Shown piece by piece: positions 8,365 through 20,074 of a stretch of DNA of 49,107 bases (within the stretch, counting starts at the first letter, position 1; each line of letters begins with the position of its first letter). This stretch comes from Paenibacillus solani (GTDB lineage Bacteria > Bacillota > Bacilli > Paenibacillales > Paenibacillaceae). The stretch covers positions 2,954,242 through 3,003,348 of the forward strand of contig NZ_LIUT01000001.1 of the NCBI RefSeq assembly GCF_001277345.1, given 5' to 3'. The notes under the pieces are model-generated. The model was not told the DNA's origin and did no database searches. It saw only the letters and a list, made by a program, of their open reading frames with translations. The position numbers and the translations under genes are program-made.

Positions 8365-8508
8365 TTAATTCATCCTTTTATTCGATTCCTGTAAACCTTT
8401 ATGGCGTTCACTATAATATTCAAGAATGTCGTCAACTGTCTCAAAATGTACCTCTGTATGTTTTGTTTCTTCAATACTCGCTTCGCTTGTTTGTCTATGC
8501 TCTGTCAT
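8365..8508 (-). CDS. small 47-residue acidic protein of unknown function
   Basis: A 47-codon frame with ATG at 8508 and TAA at 8365-8367. GGAGG lies about 10 bases before the ATG, which supports real translation. The product begins MTEHRQTSEASIEETKH and has a central VDDILEYYSERHKG. It is hydrophilic and acidic with no membrane segment or cysteine. It lies 112 bases downstream of the collagen-like gene, on the same strand, and shares its terminator. I do not recognise a family. It may be a partner of the surface protein or an unrelated small gene. Confidence 0.55.
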   Translation of the reverse strand: MTEHRQTSEASIEETKHTEVHFETVDDILEYYSERHKGLQESNKRMN

Positions 8509-8620
8509 GATTCAAGTTGCCTCCTAGCCTTGAGTAATTCTCAACTGATTATTATTACCCAGTAATACTGGAGCTGCATCAACCTTGCTAAAAAAATGAC
8601 ATCGAAGCATACGAACGGAT

Positions 8621-12577
<3,957 letters not shown>

Positions 12578-12652
12578 TCACTCCTCGTCCTGGCTTCTCT
12601 ACGACTCAGCAAACACCCATATATTCAGACTATTCACTAGGCGAACAATAAG

Positions 12653-12669
12653 TTCGGAGATCCTCCGAA
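12653..12669. promoter_or_regulatory. palindrome upstream of the collagen-like gene
   Basis: TTCGGAG and CTCCGAA, 7-bp perfect arms around a three-base centre, 82 bases before the TTG start. It could be an operator or a short leader hairpin. No clear sporulation-type promoter was found next to it. Confidence 0.35.
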
Positions 12670-12680
12670 TGACAAGCAAC

Positions 12681-12720
12681 AAAAAAAAGAGAAGGCTATT
12701 TATGAGAAGCCCTCTCTTTT
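12681..12720 (-). terminator. terminator of the ylxM-ffh-trmD operon
   Basis: Stem AAAAGAGA/TCTCTTTT with an inner GGCT/AGCC separated by one mismatch, followed on the minus strand by a run of U. It is 11 bases after the trmD stop codon. Confidence 0.85.
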
Positions 12721-12731
12721 GGTCTTACATT

Positions 12732-13559
12732 CTATTCATTTAATTTTGCCTTGCCGCTTTGGGTACGTAATTTCTCTAGATACGCCTTATCCCGTTTCGA
12801 AAGCTCCAACTCCTCCAACAACTCGGGGCGGCGCTCCCATGTTCGTTTGAGTGCTTGTTCACGACGCCACACCTCTATATTCGCATGGTGACCGCTCAGC
12901 AAAATATCCGGCACCTTTAAGCCTCGAAACTCAGCCGGGCGTGTGTAGTGCGGGTATTCCAGCAAACCTGTGCTGAATGAATCCGTCACTGCTGAAGTTT
13001 CATTGCCGAGCACTCCAGGTAATAACCGTACGACAGAATCAATGACCACCATGGCGGGTAATTCGCCGCCTGTCAGTACATAATCTCCGATAGATAACTC
13101 GTCCGTAACAAGAAACTCGCGAATCCGTTCATCATAACCTTCATAATGCCCGCATATAAACACCAGATGCTCCTCCTGAGACAACTCTTCCGCCTTCTTC
13201 TGCGTAAAAGTCTCTCCTTGCGGACACATCAGGATGACCCGTGGTGGCTTGACTGCACTTGATGTTTCCGCCGAAATCTCACCAGCAGGATGAGTTCCCT
13301 CCTCAAGATTCGAAAACTCATTCGGATCAGAAGCAAGGATATCCTCTACCGCGGCAAAAATCGGGTCCGGTTTTAATACCATCCCCCCTCCGCCGCCATA
13401 CGGAGTGTCATCCACCTGCCCATGCTTGTTTCCGGCATACTGACGGAAATTCACAGCGTTCAGGCTCACAATTTGTTTCTCGGCCGCTTTACCTAGAATA
13501 CTTGTGTGGAACACCCCATCGAACATCTCGGGGAATAGTGTTAATACATCAATCCGCAT
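12732..13559 (-). CDS. trmD: tRNA (guanine-N1)-methyltransferase
   Basis: 275 residues against ~240-250 in most species. TrmD methylates G37 of tRNAs that have G36, using SAM bound in a SPOUT trefoil knot. [53 protein letters not shown] and [13 protein letters not shown] are all present. About 24 extra residues (roughly 77-100, from NEFSNLEEG through SSAVKPP) lie between the first glycine loop and the PQGE strand. This looks like a surface-loop insertion, since flanking motifs are intact. It starts three bases after the rimM stop codon and is the last gene of its operon. Confidence 0.95.
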   Translation of the reverse strand: MRIDVLTLFPEMFDGVFHTSILGKAAEKQIVSLNAVNFRQYAGNKHGQVDDTPYGGGGGMVLKPDPIFAAVEDILASDPNEFSNLEEGTHPAGEISAETSSAVKPPRVILMCPQGETFTQKKAEELSQEEHLVFICGHYEGYDERIREFLVTDELSIGDYVLTGGELPAMVVIDSVVRLLPGVLGNETSAVTDSFSTGLLEYPHYTRPAEFRGLKVPDILLSGHHANIEVWRREQALKRTWERRPELLEELELSKRDKAYLEKLRTQSGKAKLNE

Positions 13560-13562
13560 GAA

Positions 13563-14084
13563 CTATAACAACCCTTCCATAAGATGCACGCGGACAAGCT
13601 TCGCTTCCTTATCAACATCAAGCACAACATCCGGTATGGCCGGAAGGAGAACTTCTTTGCCCTGAGGGGTTTTTACTACCCACACATCATTAGCTCCTGG
13701 CGTCAAGATTTCGGAGATTGTGCCCAGCTCCTCAGCGGGATCTTCATCGGTCATAACCTTGCAGCCAATAATTTCATGGAAATAGTATTCGTTCTCCGGA
13801 AGCTCCTCTTGCAGATCAGCTGTAATCTTCAGAAGTGAGCCCTTGTATTTCTCTACTTCATTTATACCGTGAAGCTCCTTAAATTTAAGGACATACATAT
13901 TTTTATGGAAGCGGGAAGCTTCGACTGTAACATCCATTTTGCCTCCCTTTTCCGTAACAAGGTAAAGCTTGCTTTTGGCAGCGAAACGCTGGTCGGCAAA
14001 ATCCGTATGCGGCACCACCTTAACCTCTCCGCGGATGCCGTGTGTGTTCACAATTTTGCCTACGGTAAACAACTTTTCAGACAT
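13563..14084 (-). CDS. rimM: 16S rRNA processing protein RimM
   Basis: 173 residues. The N-terminal RimM domain (TVGKIVNTHGIRGEVKV at the start) is followed by a PRC beta-barrel with LPAIPDVVLDVDKEAKLVRVHLMEGL at the end. RimM binds S19 and helps mature the 30S head. It is cotranscribed with trmD downstream and khpA-rpsP upstream, the usual order. A large hairpin lies in the 110-base gap between khpA and rimM. Confidence 0.95.
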   Translation of the reverse strand: MSEKLFTVGKIVNTHGIRGEVKVVPHTDFADQRFAAKSKLYLVTEKGGKMDVTVEASRFHKNMYVLKFKELHGINEVEKYKGSLLKITADLQEELPENEYYFHEIIGCKVMTDEDPAEELGTISEILTPGANDVWVVKTPQGKEVLLPAIPDVVLDVDKEAKLVRVHLMEGLL

Positions 14085-14148
14085 GGTGTTCCTCCTGCAT
14101 CACTTAATAAACGTTCACGCTGGTATGACCGCTGATTTCTTCAGCATG

Positions 14149-14190
14149 TACGAAAAAGGGCTAGGACATGCATCCTAACCCCCTTTCGTA
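14149..14190 (-). other. intercistronic hairpin between khpA and rimM
   Basis: An 18-position stem with three mismatches (TACGAAAAAGGG... against ...CCCTTTCGTA) around a 6-base loop. There is no run of U after it on the minus strand. It is more likely an RNA stability or processing element than a terminator. Confidence 0.5.
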
Positions 14191-14194
14191 TATT

Positions 14195-14425
14195 TTAAGA
14201 AATGATATCAACGGTTACCCGAGTATCCATTTTAACCGCCGCCGATGTTACGACTGTACGCAATGATTTGGCGATACGCCCTTGCTTGCCTATGACCTTC
14301 CCGACATCGTCAGGATGCACGTACAGCTCATAGACAATCAAGTGCTCCTTCTCAACGGTCTTTACAGTCACATCTTCTGGATGATCCACTAAAGCCTTAG
14401 CAATAACGCGAACTAATTCTTCCAT
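14195..14425 (-). CDS. khpA: KH-domain RNA-binding protein KhpA (YlqC)
   Basis: 76 residues, a single KH domain. The GxxG loop reads IGKQGRIAKSLR. KhpA in Gram-positive bacteria pairs with KhpB (Jag/EloR) and binds RNA, affecting cell elongation and division. Its place between rpsP and rimM is the standard one. It starts 22 bases after the rpsP stop codon. Confidence 0.95.
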   Translation of the reverse strand: MEELVRVIAKALVDHPEDVTVKTVEKEHLIVYELYVHPDDVGKVIGKQGRIAKSLRTVVTSAAVKMDTRVTVDIIS

Positions 14426-14447
14426 AGATAACCCTCGCGATCAGCTC

Positions 14448-14720
14448 TTATTTCTGATGCTTCAGCTCATGAAACTTCTTCATTACGCCCGCTTTGCTAA
14501 GCAAGTTGCGAACAGTGTCAGATGCTTGCGCACCATTTTGAAGCCAGTTCAGTGCTTTTTCTTCATCGATTTTAACTTCAGCCGGTTGAGCAACCGGGTT
14601 ATAATAACCGATTTCCTCGATAAAACGGCCATCACGCGGGGAACGGGAATCAGAAACCACCACGCGGTAGAAAGGAGCCTTGTGAGCACCCATGCGTTTC
14701 AGACGAATACGTACTGCCAT
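14448..14720 (-). CDS. rpsP: 30S ribosomal protein S16
   Basis: 90 residues from the ATG at 14720, which follows AAGGAGGTG. The frame is open upstream to 14756 but those codons lack a ribosome site. [42 protein letters not shown] is typical for S16; only part of it is needed to place the family. S16 is an early 30S assembly protein. It lies between ffh and khpA in one operon. Confidence 0.97.
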   Translation of the reverse strand: MAVRIRLKRMGAHKAPFYRVVVSDSRSPRDGRFIEEIGYYNPVAQPAEVKIDEEKALNWLQNGAQASDTVRNLLSKAGVMKKFHELKHQK

Positions 14721-14768
14721 TTGAAAATTCACCTCCTTCAAAGAATGTCCATTCAATAGAATCCGAAC

Positions 14769-16151
14769 TTAACGGAACGGGAACTTCATGCCTTTTCCGC
14801 CAGTCAGGCCTTTTAGCTGTTTTAGCGCTTTGTTCTTGCCGCCTTTAGGTCCCATCATATCAGAGAACTGTTTCATTACGCGGCGCATCTCGTCAAACTG
14901 CTTGATGAGCCGGTTTACTTCAGCCAGCGAAGTACCGCTGCCTGCCGCAATCCGTTTGCGACGGTTGTGATTGATAATGTCAGGCTGCTGCTTCTCCTCT
15001 GTTGTCATGGAGTGGACAATAGCCTCAATGCGTCCCATCTGCTTCTCGTCAACCTTGAGATCCTTGGCTTGCTTCATCTTGCCCATACCTGGAATCATAT
15101 CCATCAGCTGATCCAGAGGACCGAGCTTCTTGACCTGATCCATCTGCTCCAGGAAATCCTCGAACGTAAATTCGGCATTCCGCATTTTACGTTCCATTTC
15201 CTTCGCTTTGTCTGCATCAATGTTCGATTGTGCTTTCTCGATAAGAGACAGCATGTCGCCCATTCCAAGAATCCGCGAAGCCATCCGTTCCGGATGGAAC
15301 GGCTCAAGCGCATCAATCTTCTCACCAAGAGCAGCGAATTTGATAGGGCAGCCGGTTACCGCTTTAACTGACAGAGCGGCACCACCGCGGGTATCGCCAT
15401 CCAGCTTCGTAAGCACGACGCCTGTGAGCGTCAACTGCTGATTGAAGCTTTCCGCTACATTCACCGCATCCTGACCCGTCATCGCGTCAACAACAAGCAG
15501 AACTTCATCAGGATTCACCACGCTGTGAATCTGCTTCAATTCTTCCATCAGCTCTTCATCAACATGAAGACGACCGGCGGTATCGATAATGACATAATCG
15601 TGGCCGTTATCTTTGGCATGCTGGAGGCCTTGCTTCGCGATTTCAACCGGGCTTGTCTTGTCCCCTAAGGAGAACACCGGCACATTGATCTGATTGCCGA
15701 GTACTTCGAGCTGCTTGATAGCAGCAGGACGATAAATGTCGCCTGCTACGAGCAGCGGTCGGCTGTTCTGCTTCTGAAGCAGCTTGGCCAGCTTACCCGA
15801 AGTGGTTGTCTTACCAGCACCTTGCAAACCGGCCATCATAATGACCGTTGGCGGCTTATTGCTCTTCGCCAGTTTGGCTTGGCTTCCCCCCATCAACTCC
15901 GTCAGCTCTTTATTAACGATGTCAATGATCACCATGCCAGGCGTGAAGCTGTCCATTACTTCCTTGCCGATGGCCTTCTCTTTTACTTTGGATACAAAAT
16001 CCTTAACCACTTTGAAGTTAACGTCGGCTTCCAGAAGCGCGAGCCTGACTTCACGCAGGGCGGCTGTTACATCTTCTTCGGACACCTTGCCTTTACCACG
16101 AAGCTTGCTGAACACATTCTGTAGTCTGCTGGTCAATCCTTCAAACGCCAT
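14769..16151 (-). CDS. ffh: signal recognition particle protein Ffh
   Basis: 460 residues from ATG 16151, which has GGAGG eight bases upstream; an in-frame GTG at 16160 overlaps that site and is rejected. N domain 1-90, then G domain with GLQGAGKTT at 108-116, DTAGRLHVDE and TKLDGDTRGG. The M domain (about 300-460) is methionine-rich and contains the RNA-binding helix-turn-helix near SGTSLAEVNRLIKQFDEM. With 4.5S/SRP RNA it takes nascent membrane proteins to FtsY, which is also in this window. It is cotranscribed with ylxM. Confidence 0.97.
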   Translation of the reverse strand: MAFEGLTSRLQNVFSKLRGKGKVSEEDVTAALREVRLALLEADVNFKVVKDFVSKVKEKAIGKEVMDSFTPGMVIIDIVNKELTELMGGSQAKLAKSNKPPTVIMMAGLQGAGKTTTSGKLAKLLQKQNSRPLLVAGDIYRPAAIKQLEVLGNQINVPVFSLGDKTSPVEIAKQGLQHAKDNGHDYVIIDTAGRLHVDEELMEELKQIHSVVNPDEVLLVVDAMTGQDAVNVAESFNQQLTLTGVVLTKLDGDTRGGAALSVKAVTGCPIKFAALGEKIDALEPFHPERMASRILGMGDMLSLIEKAQSNIDADKAKEMERKMRNAEFTFEDFLEQMDQVKKLGPLDQLMDMIPGMGKMKQAKDLKVDEKQMGRIEAIVHSMTTEEKQQPDIINHNRRKRIAAGSGTSLAEVNRLIKQFDEMRRVMKQFSDMMGPKGGKNKALKQLKGLTGGKGMKFPFR

Positions 16152-16172
16152 ATCCGCCACCTCCGTTCATAC

Positions 16173-16529
16173 TTAATCCCATACTTTTAATCGCTCAACC
16201 ATATCGGTCATTACATTCTTATCATGTTCACCCAGGTCGCTACTCTCCACCATTTCCCGAAACTTATCCAGCTCCCGGATGCGCGTCTCATGCTTGCTCA
16301 GGAGCCCCAACTTCTCTTCATAGGACTCGAGCACCTGCTCTGCACGCTTGATATGTTCATAGACGGCCTGACGACTAATCTCAAATTCACCTGCGATTTC
16401 TCCAAGGGAAAAATCGTCATGGAAATAATATTTCATAAAAGTCTGCTGTTTCTCTGTCAGCAGCTGCTCATAGAAATCGAACAGAAGATTGATCCGGTTC
16501 GTCTTCTCGAGCCGATTCTCCTGACTCAT
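16173..16529 (-). CDS. ylxM: YlxM family HTH protein, Ffh operon
   Basis: 118 residues. A sigma-70 region-4-like helix-turn-helix (FSLGEIAGEFEISRQAVYEHIKRAEQVLESYE, roughly 40-71) is followed by a charged helix. YlxM is almost always upstream of ffh in Firmicutes and has been linked to SRP function in streptococci. The gene begins the operon that continues to trmD. A near-consensus promoter lies about 60 bases upstream. Confidence 0.93.
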   Translation of the reverse strand: MSQENRLEKTNRINLLFDFYEQLLTEKQQTFMKYYFHDDFSLGEIAGEFEISRQAVYEHIKRAEQVLESYEEKLGLLSKHETRIRELDKFREMVESSDLGEHDKNVMTDMVERLKVWD

Positions 16530-16585
16530 TTAAGGGCACCCCCCTCGTCAAGGAAAAACACTTTACAGTTCGCTTAACGAACCTT

Positions 16586-16614
16586 ATCATACAAAAAACA
16601 AAGAAGGATGTCAA
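16586..16614 (-). promoter_or_regulatory. sigma-A promoter of ylxM-ffh-trmD
   Basis: On the minus strand, -35 TTGACA (16614-16609), 17-base spacer, -10 TATGAT (16591-16586). The -35 lies within the left arm of the terminator of the upstream hemolysin III gene. The 5' leader holds a small GTTCG/CGAAC hairpin at 16568-16582. Confidence 0.8.
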
Positions 16615-16638
16615 GCCATTTCCCTTGTCATCCTTCTT
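16590..16638 (-). terminator. terminator of the hemolysin III-like gene
   Basis: Stem AAGAAGGATG/CATCCTTCTT (16601-16610, 16629-16638) continued by CAAG/CTTG, then a U-rich run TTTGTTTTTTG on the minus strand. It shares bases with the ylxM promoter. Confidence 0.8.
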
Positions 16639-16667
16639 CATGTTCAGGAAGCCTTCTTCCTGCCCGT

Positions 16668-17315
16668 TCAACCGATAGGAAGAAGGTAAATCAGTATCGC
16701 AAAAAAGTGGAGAATCGAACCCGCCAGCACAAACAAATGCCAGATGGCATGATGGTAAGGAAAACCCCGCCATACATAGAATATGGTGCCCAGCGTGTAC
16801 AGCACGCCCCCAATGGCAAGCAAATTCATGCCTTGCGGCGCTACAACCGCCGTTAACGGATTCCAGGCAATGACGATCAGCCAGCCCATCGCAATGTAAA
16901 ATATCGTGGAGAGGAACAGAAACTTCTTGACGAAGAATGCTTTAAATACGACACCGAACAGCGCAACGCCCCATACGATCCCGAAGAGACTCCAGCCCAG
17001 CGTTCCCCGGATGGCAACCAGCAGGAAAGGCGTATACGTCCCTGCGATAAACAAGTAAATGGAGGAGTGGTCCATAAACTCAAAGAAATCCTTAGCTTTC
17101 CCGTCTCTCAAGCCGTGTACGAGTGTTGAGCTCAAATACAGCAGGAGCATCGTCGATCCGTAGATCGTAAAGCTAACCACATGCCAGGCAGTGCCCTTCA
17201 AACTTGAAAAAACAATCAGGAGCACCAGTGCTGCAACACTTAGTGCCGCTCCTATGCCATGTGTTATTGCATTCGCTATCTCTTCTCTGCGTGGATATGT
17301 GTAAGTATTGGCCAT
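16668..17315 (-). CDS. hemolysin III / PAQR family membrane protein
   Basis: 215 residues from ATG 17315, preceded by AAAGGAT. A TTG further upstream (17357) would add 14 residues but lacks a site. Seven hydrophobic segments are visible. Family residues are present: ITHGIG near the N-terminus, SSTLVHG, DHSSIYLFIAGTYTPF and the C-terminal HAIWHLFVLAGSILHFF, whose histidines and aspartate are thought to bind zinc. PAQR/YqfA proteins are membrane-homeostasis proteins; true hemolysis is doubtful. It lies between the ffh operon and a non-coding structured element, so it appears to be a monocistronic unit. Confidence 0.88.
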   Translation of the reverse strand: MANTYTYPRREEIANAITHGIGAALSVAALVLLIVFSSLKGTAWHVVSFTIYGSTMLLLYLSSTLVHGLRDGKAKDFFEFMDHSSIYLFIAGTYTPFLLVAIRGTLGWSLFGIVWGVALFGVVFKAFFVKKFLFLSTIFYIAMGWLIVIAWNPLTAVVAPQGMNLLAIGGVLYTLGTIFYVWRGFPYHHAIWHLFVLAGSILHFFAILIYLLPIG

Positions 17316-17346
17316 AACAGGTATCCTTTCGCTTAAAATCTTATAG

Positions 17347-17675
17347 GGGTTGTTCAAAAGGTCCGCTTTTGATAAGAAAACCTAATCGATGCCACTTCAA
17401 GGATGAGCGACCGCGATGATAGGTAGGTTTTCTTGCGATATAGAATTTCATCAGCCTCCGCTGATAACTAATAAATTCTATATCTAACACGAAGCGAGTC
17501 AGAGAAGCAGCTCGACATCGAATCTTGAATTCAGCCGGGCCTTCCGGTGCTCACGTAGGTTTTGCCTACGCTCCGCTCCTCAGTCCCTAGCTTTATCCAA
17601 CTGAAGCGTTTTGAAAAAACGCACATCGGAAGCATAACCTTCTCGGTGCTGAAAACCTGACTTTTGAACCCAACT
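17347..17675. repeat. structured non-coding element with inverted ends (MITE-like)
   Basis: A ~330-base segment without a gene. Its ends are inverted: GTTGTTCAAAAGGTC on the left, and the reverse complement of GTTGGGTTCAAAAGTC on the right (17656-17674). Inside are AAGAAAACCTA/TAGGTTTTCTT (374-384 with 424-434, counted from 17000), a perfect 12-bp stem GATATAGAATTT/AAATTCTATATC at 17437-17448 and 17473-17484 with a nested ATCAGC/GCTGAT, then CGTAGG/CCTACG and GCGTTTT/AAAACGC hairpins. This looks like a dispersed genomic repeat, a MITE, or a structured RNA. I found no second copy in the window. Confidence 0.55.
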
Positions 17676-17726
17676 TATACTTCTATTATAAGCTCTTCGG
17701 GCATGCAAAATCCAGCGACTGACATA

Positions 17727-18842
17727 TCATCGGTTCTGCGCTTGGAAGAATTGCTGAATGGTATGAACGATCTGATGCGACGCCGTGCCATCGCCAAACG
17801 GGTTAGGAACACTCGCCATGCGTTCATAAGCTTCCTTATCAGTAAGCAGTAATTCTATGCCTGCCTGTACCGTATTTTGCTCCGTGCCAACACACATCAA
17901 GGTGCCGGCCGTAATTCCTTCAGGTCGCTCGGTCTTATCCCGGAGTACCAGGACCGGCTTCCTAAGGGAAGGAGCTTCCTCCTGAATGCCCCCGGAGTCG
18001 GTCAAGACCAGATAGGAGCGCTGCATGATATGGTGGAGATCAACGACACCCAGCGGTTCGGTCAAGTGGATTCGCTCGTACCCCTCAAGCTCTTGCGCGA
18101 TTACCTCCTGCAGAGCGGGGTTTGGATGGACCGGGTATATCACTTCAATGTCAGGGTACTTCCGGATCACCCGCCTCACCGCTTCAAACACTTCTTTCAT
18201 CGGTTCTCCCCAGTTCTCTCGCCGGTGCATAGTCATCAGTAGGAGGCGGCTATCTTTTTGCAGTTTATTCTGTATCGGATGCTCAAAAGGAGCCTGAAGC
18301 GTCCATTTCATCGCATCGATGCCGGTATTTCCCGTTACATAGACATGATCCGGACGATTCTCGGAGGTGAGATTCTCAGCCGACCTTGACGTCGGTGCAA
18401 AATGCAGATCGGCCATTCGCCCGATCCACTCGCGATTCATCTCCTCAGGAAACGGTGCGTATTTATCATACGTTCGCAAGCCTGCCTCTACATGGCCTAT
18501 CGGAACTTTTGCGTAATATGCAGCCAAAGCACCCATACATGCAGTTGTTGTATCTCCATGAACCAACACCAGATCATATGATGCCTCTCGGAATACCTGC
18601 TCAAACTCTCTTAACAGGTCAGCGCTCAAACTATACAGAGACTGCCCTTCCTTCATGATGTTCAGATCAATATGCGCCTTTATGTTAAAAAAACGCAGCA
18701 CCTGATCCAGCATATCCCGGTGCTGGGCAGTAACGCATACGATGGGTTCCAGTCCCGGAGCCTGTTCCAGTTCCTTAACCAAAGGCGCCATTTTGATCGC
18801 CTCCGGACGTGTGCCGAATATGACAAGAACCTGTTTATTCAC
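17727..18842 (-). CDS. wecB: UDP-N-acetylglucosamine 2-epimerase (non-hydrolysing)
   Basis: 371 residues. It interconverts UDP-GlcNAc and UDP-ManNAc, the donor for ManNAc-containing wall polymers and teichoic-acid linkage units. GT-B-like fold with IFGTRPEAIKMAPL at the start, VHGDTTT, GHVEAGLRT, PFPEEMNR, TMHRRENWGEP and the C-terminal SGGIQEEAPSLRKPVLVLRDKTERPEG. The start is GTG 18842 with GGAG 11 bases upstream. It diverges from the glycosyltransferase genes, with a 200-base shared control region. The B. subtilis equivalent is mnaA. Here it probably feeds the neighbouring surface-sugar genes, but a general cell-wall role is equally possible. Confidence 0.94.
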   Translation of the reverse strand: MNKQVLVIFGTRPEAIKMAPLVKELEQAPGLEPIVCVTAQHRDMLDQVLRFFNIKAHIDLNIMKEGQSLYSLSADLLREFEQVFREASYDLVLVHGDTTTACMGALAAYYAKVPIGHVEAGLRTYDKYAPFPEEMNREWIGRMADLHFAPTSRSAENLTSENRPDHVYVTGNTGIDAMKWTLQAPFEHPIQNKLQKDSRLLLMTMHRRENWGEPMKEVFEAVRRVIRKYPDIEVIYPVHPNPALQEVIAQELEGYERIHLTEPLGVVDLHHIMQRSYLVLTDSGGIQEEAPSLRKPVLVLRDKTERPEGITAGTLMCVGTEQNTVQAGIELLLTDKEAYERMASVPNPFGDGTASHQIVHTIQQFFQAQNR

Positions 18843-18861
18843 GAATCTTCACTCTCCTTTT

Positions 18862-18912
18862 TTATATGAAAAGATAATCTGAAAATTCATGCTACAAGTC
18901 ATTATATGAAAA
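18862..18912. promoter_or_regulatory. direct repeats in the wecB / glycosyltransferase control region
   Basis: TTATATGAAAA occurs at 18862-18872 and again at 18902-18912, 40 bases apart, both upstream of wecB. Read on the minus strand the copies contain CATATAA, which resembles a sigma-E-type -10. A CATATATT at 19007-19014 occupies a similar position before the plus-strand operon. Sporulation control is possible but the -35 matches are weak. Confidence 0.3.
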
Positions 18913-19045
18913 ATTAATAGATTCGTTCCCGGCATGCTCACGCACGTAGAAGGCAACCAATTTTTAGCAGTATCAGCCATTCGTCCAATCTATAAAGCTA
19001 GCAATGCATATATTGTTTCGAGAAACTAAGAAAGGAGGAAACCTC

Positions 19046-20074
19046 TTGGCTATTATCATTTATCCGAGGACGATGAACTGGTCGTATATGAAACAGAGGC
19101 CGCAGCAGCTTATGATCCAATTGGGGGCGCTTGGTCATCAGGTTTTCTTCGAAAACCTGGCACCGCTAGATAAAGAATTCAAAGAAATTGAACCGAATGT
19201 GTATCTGTTCACAGATACCAAAACATTTCTTCACAAAAAGCTGCCCGCGCTCCGCAAAGAACATCCTATTGTGGTGTGGACGACCTGGTCTAAACTCCGG
19301 ACGCGCATCGCCACTCTCTTCAAGCCGGACATTACGATCTACGACTGCTGTGACGAATTTCCGCATTGGGCTAAATATGAACCCAAGATGATCGACAAGG
19401 CAGATCATGTCGTGTGTACCGCAGAGGTGATTCGCACCCGTTTGTCCCTAGCATATCCGGATAAGCCTCTGACACTGATCCCAAACGGCGCAGACTCTTC
19501 ATTTTTTCATATTCCATTAAGTGAAAGACCCGCTGACCTGCCTCCAGGTCCTATTGTGGCATACATCGGCGCCTGGGCCTATTGGGTTGATCACAAACTA
19601 TTCGCTAAGGCGGCCGCCCGTTTCCCTAATGTTCAATTCGTATCCATTGGAGCTCCTTATGGTAGTTCAGGTGATTATTCGAAGCTCCCCAATGTGCATA
19701 TACTCGGTGAAAAGCCGCATCAGGAGCTGAAGCATTACCTCGCTCATATTGATGTTGCATTGATTCCCTTCCAATATCATCCGATTACGCTGGCAACGAA
19801 TCCAGTCAAAGCTTACGAGTATCTGGCATCTGGCGTCCGTGTCCTGTCAACAGCCCTGCCGGAATGCATTGCAATGGAGCCCCATGTGACCACAGCCACC
19901 ACTCATGAAGATTTTTTGGGCAAGCTGGCCTCCATGCTTCATTATCCGGATACAGCAGAGCATAAGCATAAGCGCATTGCTTACGCCAAAGAGAACCGCT
20001 GGATCGAACGCGGCTTGAAAGCTGATCAAGTCATCCGACAGATCATCCTGGACAAGGGCTTGAAACTCCGTTGA
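19046..20074 (+). CDS. GT-B glycosyltransferase, TuaH-like
   Basis: 342 residues from TTG 19046, which has AAAGGAGG seven bases upstream; the ATG at 19004 has none. Two Rossmann-like domains are expected. The N-terminal half starts IIIYPRTMNWSYMKQRPQQL. The C-terminal half carries LIPNGADSSFF, YIGAWAYWVD and the donor-binding NPVKAYEYLASG at about 252-263. The closest type I recognise is TuaH-like (teichuronic acid) and related spore or wall glycosyltransferases. Sugar and acceptor are unknown. It is the first gene of a plus-strand operon and overlaps the next gene by four bases (TTGA). Confidence 0.85.
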   Translation: MAIIIYPRTMNWSYMKQRPQQLMIQLGALGHQVFFENLAPLDKEFKEIEPNVYLFTDTKTFLHKKLPALRKEHPIVVWTTWSKLRTRIATLFKPDITIYDCCDEFPHWAKYEPKMIDKADHVVCTAEVIRTRLSLAYPDKPLTLIPNGADSSFFHIPLSERPADLPPGPIVAYIGAWAYWVDHKLFAKAAARFPNVQFVSIGAPYGSSGDYSKLPNVHILGEKPHQELKHYLAHIDVALIPFQYHPITLATNPVKAYEYLASGVRVLSTALPECIAMEPHVTTATTHEDFLGKLASMLHYPDTAEHKHKRIAYAKENRWIERGLKADQVIRQIILDKGLKLR

